The notes below the pieces were generated by a model, which searched no databases, was not told where the DNA came from, and saw nothing but the letters and a program-made list of their open reading frames with translations. DNA of 5,236 bases, taken from ZCTH02-B3 sp036563895 (lineage in GTDB: Bacteria; Bacillota; Bacilli; Paenibacillales; Paenibacillaceae). Shown piece by piece: positions 1 to 5,236 of this stretch (its first letter is position 1; every line of letters starts with the position of its first letter). The stretch is from contig DATCLN010000027.1 in assembly GCA_036563895.1 (NCBI GenBank), positions 1-5,236 of the forward strand, read 5' to 3'. Made by a program: the position numbers and the translations under genes.

Positions 1-2420
1 ACGGCCTCCGTGCTGCCGCTTTTCAGGACGATTTCCGCCCGCGGCGGCTCGGCGTCTACAGCAGGATAGTGCAATTTCAGGTTGTCGAAGGCGATCTCGC
101 CCCGCAGCGCGCGGTCGTCCGAACCGCTCTCCAGGCGGACGACGTAGAGCCGCGTCAGTTTCATGCCGCTGACGCCGGCGGCCTTGAGATCGAGGAAGAC
201 CGTCTTCCAGCCGGTCCAGTCGATCCGGTCGGCCAGCGTCACCAGCACGGCCCGGCCGGCCGCGTCGCGGAATTCGGCCCGCAGCCAGTTGTTGCCGCCG
301 TCGCCCAGCACGTCGACGGAAAGGGCGGACGGTTCGGCGCCGGCTGCAGCGCCGGCCGCACCGTTTGCGGCCAGCGCCCCGCTCGCGCCGGACGACCCGT
401 TGGTACCGTTCGCGCTGGCCGGATCCGCCGCACCGGAAGCATCCGAAGCGCCCGCAAGATCAATGCCGTCGCCGAGCACCGCGTACGCAAACCGGTCGCC
501 CGTCCCGCGCGTGAAATCGTAGACGAGCCGCAGCGCCCGCGACGTCTCCCGGCCGGGAAGGCCGGCCGTCACGCCCGCCGAGCCGGAGGTTTCCGCCGGC
601 AGGCCTTCGAACCGGACCGCAACCCCCGCGTCCTCGAAATCTTCCAGCATCCGGTTTGGCGCCGGGAGCAACGCCGCCGCCGCGCCGTAGCCGCCGTAGC
701 GGGCGATGGCGTAGACGGTGCCTGCGTTCGCGCCAAAACCGTCGACCCGCAGCACGCCGTCCTTCACCTGTCCCCGTATGCCGACAAGCTGCCACGCAAG
801 CGACTCATGCGGCACCGTCAGCACCCGGCCGTCGGCCAGCTTCACCTTGGCTTCCAAGCGGACCGCGCCGCCTTCCCGGATCTCCTGTGCGGTCGGGCGG
901 ATGGTCATTTCCGCAATCTGCGATTCCCCGATCACTTCCAGGCCGATCTTGGCCGCTGCCCCATCCACCCGCACGGTGAGCTCCGCCGTGCCGGGCTTGG
1001 TCGGGATCAGCCCGGCGCCCCGCACCTGGGCGATCGGCCGGTCCAGACTCAGCCGCGGCGTCTTCCCGGAAAGGTCGACGGGATTATAATACTTGTCATA
1101 TCCCCTCAACCCGTATTCCGCCGTCTGGCCGAGAAACAGCGTCCGCGGACCGCTGACCAGCAGGCCCGCCAGCTCCCCTGGCGGCGCCGTGGAATAAACC
1201 CCGATCCCGTTGCTGACCGCCCGCTGCGTGCCTTGGCTCACCGGGTGAACCAGCACGGCGTCGAATTCGCCCAGCGGCCGGGCGACCATCGTCGTCGACC
1301 CGCCGCCGTCAAGGTTGACGGCCTTCCAGACGCCCAGGCTTACCAGCACCCGCTGGAGCTCCGCCAGCGTCATGCCGCCGCTTTCCTGCACCGTGACCAG
1401 CCACACGGTCTTTCCATCCTTGGAATGGCCGACCGCCGTGCGCGCCCGCTCCCGCGATCCGTCGACACCGCTGATGGAGCGGGTAAACGCCGATGCCCGG
1501 CCGCCGTCCACCAGCAGGGTATGGCCGCCGATCAGCATCCGGAAATCCGAAGCCTGATAAACCTTGCCATCCGAAGCCACCAGCTCATAGGACACCGACA
1601 CCCTGCTGCCGACCGGCAGATGCTGCAGGATGAAGTCGGCCGCGTCCCGGTGTCCCCGCAAAACGTATCCGTTCTCCGGAATCGCCGCAATGTTCAGGGG
1701 CGTATTCCGTTCCGGGGATACCGCGGTCACAACGCCATCCACCACCAGCGCCTCGGTGGGCGACGTATAGCTGTCCTTCGGCCGCGCCGCCGCGGTCCAG
1801 GCGGACGTGTACATATACAAGGCGTTATAATGGCTGGGCGAACGGTCCGGCTCGGTCATGTAGGAGGACTTGTTGACGCCGGCCAGCTCGAATTGCGCCC
1901 CGTCCTGCGCCGTAACCGTTCCCCGGAACGCGAACGCGTCGATGACGGCCGTTCCGCCGACGGTTACGCCGAAGGCGTACATGCCCTGCAGCTTCGAAGG
2001 GCTGGAAGTGAGCCGTCCGCCGCGGATTTCCGGGCCGATCGGCGCCCCTTCCCCGTCGGTGTTGAAGACGTCGCCGTTGACGCCCGCCGCCGCGCCCGTG
2101 TCCTTCGCCATTTCTTCCACGGACCGCCGGGCCGTGACGCTGCCGCCGCGTCCTCCCATCACGTCCAGACGGACGTACGGGTTGGACAGGTCGATCCGCA
2201 GCACGTGCACGGGTTTCTCCACGGGCGTCCCGCCGCCGGTGATCCAGGCGTATTCCATCAGCCTTACTCCCGACGTCACGACCGCCTCGCTCCGCTTCAC
2301 CAGAGCCGGTTCGACAGACGCTTTGTCCCGCGCCGCCGCGGCGGCCGGAAAAAGCAGACCCGTTAGCGACATCACCCCCGCCATCAGCGCGTTCAGCAGT
2401 TTCCGTCCGGTTTTTCTCAT
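1..2420 (-). CDS. Secreted phosphodiester glycosidase (NAGPA family), 3' end beyond the window
   Basis: Start ATG at 2420; 806 codons are open to the window edge with no stop, so the C-terminus is missing. Residues 1-30 form a Sec signal peptide. Residues about 111-410 carry the NAGPA/DUF2233 signature: VNGDVF (114-119), RTAVGHSKDGKTVW (327-340), VNLDGGGSTTM (368-378) and QRAVSNGIGVY (399-409). The family includes the mammalian uncovering enzyme, which removes GlcNAc from a sugar phosphodiester; bacterial members are thought to cut related phosphodiester glycosides outside the cell. Residues about 411-585 look like two Ig-like beta domains (PTKPGTAELTV at 473-483). Residues about 590-788 resemble a galactose-binding-like jelly roll (EDFEDAG, NNWLRAEF, IDWTGWK, IAFDNLKLHY), interrupted by a low-complexity insertion at 656-697. 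Another domain seems to begin at EPPRAEIVLK. The start is supported by a strong ribosome binding site and the complete signal peptide. The family call is firm; the substrate is unknown. A C-terminal wall anchor beyond the window is possible. Confidence 0.9.
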   Translation of the reverse strand, partial: MRKTGRKLLNALMAGVMSLTGLLFPAAAAARDKASVEPALVKRSEAVVTSGVRLMEYAWITGGGTPVEKPVHVLRIDLSNPYVRLDVMGGRGGSVTARRSVEEMAKDTGAAAGVNGDVFNTDGEGAPIGPEIRGGRLTSSPSKLQGMYAFGVTVGGTAVIDAFAFRGTVTAQDGAQFELAGVNKSSYMTEPDRSPSHYNALYMYTSAWTAAARPKDSYTSPTEALVVDGVVTAVSPERNTPLNIAAIPENGYVLRGHRDAADFILQHLPVGSRVSVSYELVASDGKVYQASDFRMLIGGHTLLVDGGRASAFTRSISGVDGSRERARTAVGHSKDGKTVWLVTVQESGGMTLAELQRVLVSLGVWKAVNLDGGGSTTMVARPLGEFDAVLVHPVSQGTQRAVSNGIGVYSTAPPGELAGLLVSGPRTLFLGQTAEYGLRGYDKYYNPVDLSGKTPRLSLDRPIAQVRGAGLIPTKPGTAELTVRVDGAAAKIGLEVIGESQIAEMTIRPTAQEIREGGAVRLEAKVKLADGRVLTVPHESLAWQLVGIRGQVKDGVLRVDGFGANAGTVYAIARYGGYGAAAALLPAPNRMLEDFEDAGVAVRFEGLPAETSGSAGVTAGLPGRETSRALRLVYDFTRGTGDRFAYAVLGDGIDLAGASDASGAADPASANGTNGSSGASGALAANGAAGAAAGAEPSALSVDVLGDGGNNWLRAEFRDAAGRAVLVTLADRIDWTGWKTVFLDLKAAGVSGMKLTRLYVVRLESGSDDRALRGEIAFDNLKLHYPAVDAEPPRAEIVLKSGSTEA
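330..455 (-). other. Ala/Gly/Ser/Asn-rich insertion within the jelly-roll module
   Basis: About 42 residues (656-697) are built almost only of Ala, Gly, Ser, Asn, Asp, Pro and Thr, with short recurring units such as GASDASG, NGTNGSSGASG and AANGAAGAAAGA. It lies between a strand ending LGDGID and the strand SALSVDVLGDGGNNW, which in related modules are normally joined by a short loop. The reading frame continues through it, so it is a surface-loop expansion and not a frameshift. It is probably disordered. Confidence 0.7.
1191..2090 (-). other. NAGPA (phosphodiester glycosidase) catalytic domain
   Basis: Residues about 111-410 of the secreted protein. The domain opens with an NGD motif (N115, G116, D117), followed by the GGRL turn (134-137). 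It closes with the diagnostic NLDGGGST motif (369-376) and the RAVSNGIGVY strand (400-409). All the motifs I know for the family are present and unbroken, so the domain is probably active. The stretch between the opening motif and RTAVGH is long (about 210 residues) and includes a segment with SSYMTEPDRSPSHYNALYMY, which suggests an extra subdomain. Domain edges are estimates. Confidence 0.85.
2331..2420 (-). other. Signal peptide of the phosphodiester glycosidase
   Basis: The first 30 residues have a basic n-region (R2, K3, R6, K7), a hydrophobic core (LLNALMAGVMSLTGLLF) and an Ala-rich c-region ending in AAAAA before RDKAS. This fits a type I signal peptidase site. No lipobox cysteine is present, so the protein is predicted to be released or held by other domains rather than being a lipoprotein. 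Confidence 0.85.
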
Positions 2421-2426
2421 GGATTT

Positions 2427-2440
2427 CTCTCCCGCTCCCC
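2427..2440 (-). promoter_or_regulatory. Ribosome binding site of the glycosidase gene
   Basis: The minus strand reads GGGGAGCGGGAGAG just before the gene. The proximal GGGAG lies 8 bases from the ATG at 2420, an ideal Shine-Dalgarno spacing. A second GGGGAG lies 6 bases further upstream. This fixes the start at 2420 rather than at the later in-frame ATGs (Met13, Met17). Confidence 0.8.
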
Positions 2441-2478
2441 GATACCTGGTGTCGTTTCTGGCTGTCTTTCTTTCTCTA

Positions 2479-2511
2479 TAACTTTTAGACTCTTTTATCG
2501 GCCAAAAGTTA
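2479..2511. repeat. 8-bp inverted repeat overlapping the candidate promoter
   Basis: TAACTTTT at 2479-2486 and AAAAGTTA at 2504-2511 are exact inverted copies separated by 17 bases. One arm overlaps the -35 element and its T-run. The other overlaps the end of the -10 element and the expected transcription start. This is the geometry of an operator bound by a dimeric regulator, but AT-rich arms of this size can also arise by chance. Confidence 0.5.
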
Positions 2512-2513
2512 CA
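2485..2513 (-). promoter_or_regulatory. Candidate ECF-sigma promoter for the glycosidase gene
   Basis: On the minus strand TGTAAC (2513-2508) is followed after exactly 16 bases by AGTCTAA (2491-2485). ECF sigma factors of Bacillus-type bacteria recognise -35 elements such as TGAAAC or TGTAAC with a T-run after them, and -10 elements such as CGTC or CGTCTAA, at about this spacing. Transcription would begin near 2478, giving a leader of roughly 55-60 bases that is purine-rich. I found no better SigA promoter in the gap. GCCGATAA within the spacer resembles a SigD -10 box, but no TAAA -35 element lies at the right distance upstream. Confidence 0.5.
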
Positions 2514-2521
2514 GCCGAAGC

Positions 2522-2547
2522 GGAAGGAATTGAAAATTTTTCCTTCC
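2522..2547. repeat. Intergenic hairpin with perfect 8-bp arms
   Basis: GGAAGGAA (2522-2529) and TTCCTTCC (2540-2547) are perfect inverted copies around a 10-base AT-rich loop. No T-run follows on either strand, so it is not a standard intrinsic terminator. It lies immediately upstream of the candidate ECF promoter, and could be a protein-binding site or a structural leftover. Confidence 0.5.
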
Positions 2548-2628
2548 CACGCCCGCCATGCGAACTAACATCAACCCGCACACCAAAAAGAAACGCCTGC
2601 CCCTCCAAATAGAAGCTCCGTTCCTTGC

Positions 2629-2664
2629 AAAAAGAAGCGCCCATCCCCTACGGAACGGGCACCT
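2629..2664 (-). terminator. Intrinsic terminator of the S-layer protein gene
   Basis: On the minus strand a stem forms between 2664-2652 and 2647-2635 (13 pairs, four of them G-U) with a 4-base loop GTAG. The core pairs GCCC with GGGC. The stem is followed by C and TTTTT (2633-2629). It begins 26 bases after the stop codon at 2691-2693, which is typical for a Rho-independent terminator. It would separate this transcription unit from the glycosidase gene downstream. Confidence 0.7.
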
Positions 2665-2673
2665 TGGTGGCCA

Positions 2674-2685
2674 TCGCGGCCGCGA
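2674..2685. repeat. 12-bp perfect palindrome after the S-layer gene stop codon
   Basis: TCGCGGCCGCGA is fully self-complementary and lies 5 bases after the stop codon, before the terminator stem. It contains a NotI-type GCGGCCGC core. In a GC-rich genome such a palindrome may be chance; no role is assigned. Confidence 0.4.
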
Positions 2686-2690
2686 CGTTC

Positions 2691-5236
2691 TCATTTTTCC
2701 AGAAATCCGACGTACTCGAGCATCCGCTTGATCATGACCGCCGCTTCCGCGCGCGTGGCGTTGTTTTTCGGCTCGAACCGGGTTTCGGTGACGCCCCGGA
2801 TGATGCCGGCGTTGACGCACCCGGCCACCGAAGTCAGCGCCCAGCTGCTGATCCGCCCTCTGTCCTGGAATTTGTTCAGCGCGGCGGTCGACAGGGACAC
2901 CTGCTGTTCGGCATACGTAATCGCGCGTATCATCATCGTGGCCATCTCTTCCCGGGTGATGGGATCGTTCGGGCGGAATCGCCCGTCCGGGTCCCCCTGC
3001 ACGATGCCCGCCTTGCTGGCGGCGCCGATGTAAGAGGCGTAGGCGTGGTTCGCCCCGACGTCGCGGAAGCGGGACGCGGCGGTGCGGTCCGAGGCGAGCC
3101 CGAGGCCGCGGGCGATGAACTTGGCGAAGTCGGCCCGCGTCACCGCTTCATTGGGCACGAAATTCCGGCCCGTCTTCGCGTCGACGATGAATTTCGCCGA
3201 CAACAGCTCCACGTCGCTTCTGGCCCAGTGTCTCTCCATATCCGCTAAGGCCGCGGACGCCTTCCGCGCCACGGCGTAGATGCTGGCGCCCTTGCGCATG
3301 AAGGTCAGGACCGGCTGCGTTCCGGAGCGGTCGATCCGGGTCGGAACGGGGATGACTTCCCCGGATTCCGGATCATACCGGACCACGGTCAGGCTCGCGT
3401 TCAGTTGCGTCGTGCCGGGGACGGCGATGGCGCGCCGCACATAGGCGTCGAATTCGGTTACCGCCGTTTCGTTGGTCCCCTGGACAACGTAGACGCCGAA
3501 CTCCACCGGCGTCCCGACGAGAACCCCTCCCGCACGGTTCAGGGCCGGCGTGACGCCGGAAGCGGAAACCGACTCGATGCGGATGAGGATCTGGGCGCCG
3601 GACGGAATCCCGCCCGGAACGATGGACGGGTTCAGGGCTCTCAGCGGCAATTCAAACATGTGGCCGCCGTATTCTACCACAAAGGAGCCGCTTGGCACCG
3701 TGTTCTTCGCGCTCAGCAGCACGCCTGCCGGCACGGCGACGATGGCGCCGGGCTGCGTCGAGGGAACCTGGAACACCACCCGCTGCGGAATTCCCGCCGG
3801 CTGGGTGCGGACAGCGTTGAACGCGCCGGTCAATTTCGTCGCATCGACGGTGTACTTCACCGCCGCTTTTCCGTTGATGGTTTGCCCCGCCCCCTGAGTC
3901 ACGGCAAGATAGTTGAGCACCAAACCTTTCTCCGCGTCCCCGGCCGCATAATCCAGGCCGAGGTTCACCGTGGAAGTGACGTTGGTCGCGGTCACCCCGC
4001 TGAAAGAATCCAGCACGTTGTTTTGCGCGTCACGCAAGGCCTGGCCCGAATTGTTATACGATACCCTGACTGTTTGGCCGCTGCGAACCGGATTGGCCAG
4101 CGTGAGGGTCACCTGTGATCCCGACACCGATACTCTGGTGACCGCTGCAACCATATTGTCCACCGTCACGGAATACTGGCTTGCCAACGGCGCAGTACCC
4201 GTGTACAGGGCGGAACTGTAAGTCAAGGTGAGCTGTGCGCCGTTCACCGTGGCGGACACAAGCTGTGCTTTCCCGCCTGCCACCGTCACCGGATAGCCTG
4301 AAAAAGCGGGAGCCGCATTGCCTGCCAGATCGACCAAATATGGGTTGACCGGCACATAGGACACTTGGACGATGGTGCCGTTCGTCAGGGTGGACGAAAG
4401 CGTCAGCTCCACCTGGTTGCCGCTCACGGCAACTGTGGTAACGGAAATGGTCCGGTTGGATGCGGTCACGGTAAAGCTGGATGCGGGCGGAACGGAATCC
4501 GACCTCAAGCCTTCATTGTAAACGAGCGTTACCTTGTTGCCGGAAGCCGTCACTCCGGTCAGCTGAGGCGGTTGATTGTCGTAAGGATTCCGCACGTAAA
4601 AGTCGGTAAACGCGCTGACGTAGTTTCCGTCCTGATCCCGAATCGGGTTTGTTCCCGGCGTGTATGTCACGGATATCGCGCCGTCCGTGGGGCCGGTCGA
4701 GGAGAGCGTCAGCGACAGGATGTTTCCGGACACCGACGCGCCGGTGACGTTCATGACCTGGCCGCCCCAAACGACGGTGAATTGCTGGTAAGCATTGGAC
4801 GAAAGCGGAGCGAGCGCACGATTGAAGGTCAGCACCACCATGTTTCCGGTCACTTGGCCGGACACGGGTCTCGGCAGCGTCGTGTCCACGGTATTGGTGA
4901 CGGCACGGTTGGAGAACGCGGCCACCTTTTGCCCGTCCACGCTCTGCAGATGCCGGGAAGGATCCGGCGAATAGGACACCCTGACCGTCTGTCCGACCAA
5001 CACCCCGCTCGCCAGGGTCAGCCGGACCCGGTTCTGGTTCACGGACACCCCGGTCACCTGGCGATACGCGTCATTGACGGTCACGTAAAAGTCACCCGGA
5101 ATCGGCACATGGGCGCTGCTCAACGTCACGTTGAACGTGAGCACGATGGCCGCCGATCCGTCCATTTCGGCCTTCTCCAGAACGGGCGCCGCCCCGGCTC
5201 CCCCGGTGCGGAACGTCCACTGGTACTGCCCCAGGA
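2691..5236 (-). CDS. S-layer homology domain surface protein with SwmB-like repeats, 5' end beyond the window
   Basis: The stop is TGA at 2691-2693. The frame stays open past the ATG at 5165 to the window edge (another 23 codons), so that ATG is internal and the true start and signal peptide are outside. Residues are numbered from that ATG. The visible part begins with the end of an Ig-like domain (YQWTFRTG), followed by four tandem SwmB-type beta-sandwich repeats (about -7 to 398). Next is a beta-rich region (about 400-640) of the kind often seen before SLH domains in Paenibacillus surface proteins, and then three SLH domains to the C-terminus. SLH domains bind pyruvylated secondary cell-wall polysaccharide, so the protein should be displayed on the cell surface. 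No catalytic motif is seen in the visible part. It may be a structural S-layer or adhesin-like protein, or the anchor end of an enzyme whose catalytic part lies upstream. A terminator closes the gene. Confidence 0.9.
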   Translation of the reverse strand, partial: LGQYQWTFRTGGAGAAPVLEKAEMDGSAAIVLTFNVTLSSAHVPIPGDFYVTVNDAYRQVTGVSVNQNRVRLTLASGVLVGQTVRVSYSPDPSRHLQSVDGQKVAAFSNRAVTNTVDTTLPRPVSGQVTGNMVVLTFNRALAPLSSNAYQQFTVVWGGQVMNVTGASVSGNILSLTLSSTGPTDGAISVTYTPGTNPIRDQDGNYVSAFTDFYVRNPYDNQPPQLTGVTASGNKVTLVYNEGLRSDSVPPASSFTVTASNRTISVTTVAVSGNQVELTLSSTLTNGTIVQVSYVPVNPYLVDLAGNAAPAFSGYPVTVAGGKAQLVSATVNGAQLTLTYSSALYTGTAPLASQYSVTVDNMVAAVTRVSVSGSQVTLTLANPVRSGQTVRVSYNNSGQALRDAQNNVLDSFSGVTATNVTSTVNLGLDYAAGDAEKGLVLNYLAVTQGAGQTINGKAAVKYTVDATKLTGAFNAVRTQPAGIPQRVVFQVPSTQPGAIVAVPAGVLLSAKNTVPSGSFVVEYGGHMFELPLRALNPSIVPGGIPSGAQILIRIESVSASGVTPALNRAGGVLVGTPVEFGVYVVQGTNETAVTEFDAYVRRAIAVPGTTQLNASLTVVRYDPESGEVIPVPTRIDRSGTQPVLTFMRKGASIYAVARKASAALADMERHWARSDVELLSAKFIVDAKTGRNFVPNEAVTRADFAKFIARGLGLASDRTAASRFRDVGANHAYASYIGAASKAGIVQGDPDGRFRPNDPITREEMATMMIRAITYAEQQVSLSTAALNKFQDRGRISSWALTSVAGCVNAGIIRGVTETRFEPKNNATRAEAAVMIKRMLEYVGFLEK
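2700..3239 (-). other. Three C-terminal SLH domains
   Basis: SLH1 (residues about 643-690) has HWARSDVELLSAK and ends VTRADFAKFIARGLGL. SLH2 (about 699-747) reads RFRDVGANHAYASYI, then GIVQGDPDGRFRPNDPITREE. SLH3 (about 765-822) reads KFQDRGRISSWA, then GIIRGVTETRFEP and ATRAEAAVMIKRML. The binding-groove motif is present in each (TRAD, TREE, TRAE), which is consistent with a functional cell-wall anchor. SLH3 contains a single Cys (AGCVNAG), uncommon in exported proteins of this type. Confidence 0.92.
3972..5186 (-). repeat. Four tandem SwmB-like protein repeats
   Basis: Four units of about 101 residues (approximately 5186-4875, 4874-4572, 4571-4272 and 4271-3972). Each begins with a strand ending in a hydrophobic LTF, LVY or LTY motif. 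Each has a central VSGN-type turn followed by a strand (VRLTLAS, LSLTLSS, VELTLSS, VTLTLAN), then a VxVSY or ISVTY strand, and ends with a D-x-x-G/N-N...AFS motif (DGQKVAAFS, DGNYVSAF, AGNAAPAFS, QNNVLDSFS). This matches the putative flagellar-associated/SwmB repeat family, used as extracellular spacer or adhesive domains. The copies are clearly related in protein sequence but diverged, so they are old rather than freshly duplicated. Confidence 0.75.

Noticed and set aside
69..2366. A 765-codon plus-strand open frame opposite the glycosidase gene
   Set aside because: Its product is rich in Arg, Pro, Ala, His and Gln, with no recognisable domain, signal peptide or good ribosome binding site. 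The minus strand encodes clear NAGPA motifs in a continuous frame with a signal peptide. Long antisense frames are expected in GC-rich genes.
1870..2481. A 203-codon plus-strand open frame covering the start of the glycosidase gene and its upstream region
   Set aside because: It is antisense to the signal peptide and N-terminal region, Pro/Ser/Thr/Arg-rich, and crosses the promoter and ribosome binding site of the real gene. No family is recognisable.
2493..2506. GCCGATAA as a SigD-type (motility sigma) -10 element
   Set aside because: The -10 match is good, but no TAAA-like -35 element is found 14-16 bases upstream on the minus strand. The ECF-type arrangement in the same place fits better.
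2509..2583. A possible 25-codon leader peptide on the minus strand starting with GTG, in the intergenic region
   Set aside because: The start is GTG, the GGAGGGG upstream is too far away (about 15 bases), and the frame is the tail of a longer shadow of the S-layer gene. Nothing supports translation.
3405..4118. A 237-codon plus-strand open frame opposite the S-layer protein gene
   Set aside because: It is antisense to well-conserved SwmB-like and middle-region coding sequence, has biased Arg/Gly/His composition and shows no domain. It is a shadow frame.
5163..5180. ATG at 5165 preceded by GGAGAAGG, resembling a start with a Shine-Dalgarno sequence
   Set aside because: The frame continues upstream to the window edge with sense typical of the end of an Ig-like domain (YQWTFRTG), and a start here would cut the first SwmB-like repeat and leave no signal peptide. 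The purine run is explained by the codons for Leu-Glu-Lys.

Overview
The window is a piece of a GC-rich Gram-positive genome. The best fit is the Paenibacillaceae (Paenibacillus, Cohnella or Thermobacillus type). This rests on a surface protein with three C-terminal S-layer homology (SLH) domains, a large secreted multidomain phosphodiester glycosidase, strong Shine-Dalgarno usage and an ECF-sigma-like promoter. The genus is inferred from gene content and style, not from a marker gene.

Both real genes lie on the minus strand and both run off the window. From 5236 down to 2691 is the 3' part of an S-layer-anchored protein. It holds the tail of one Ig-like domain, four tandem SwmB-like beta-sandwich repeats of about 101 residues, a middle beta-rich region, and three SLH domains that would bind it to the secondary cell-wall polymer. 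From 2690 to 2421 is a 270-bp intergenic region. In transcription order it holds a 12-bp palindrome, a probable intrinsic terminator, an 8-bp-arm hairpin, a candidate ECF promoter overlapped by an inverted repeat, a short leader and a ribosome binding site. From 2420 to 1 is the 5' part (806 codons) of a secreted protein with a signal peptide, an NAGPA-type phosphodiester glycosidase domain, Ig-like spacers and a jelly-roll, carbohydrate-binding-like module split by an Ala/Gly/Ser/Asn-rich insertion.

The two genes are co-oriented, but the terminator and separate promoter suggest two transcription units. Both products are exported, or expected to be: one is attached to the wall and the other acts on a sugar-phosphodiester bond. 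A shared role in envelope or extracellular glycan biology is plausible but is inference. The long plus-strand open frames, including one of 765 codons at 69-2366, are antisense shadows of these GC-rich genes. I see no RNA gene, mobile element or CRISPR array, and no wholly novel system. The most interesting items are the promoter/inverted-repeat arrangement and the disordered insertion inside the jelly-roll module.
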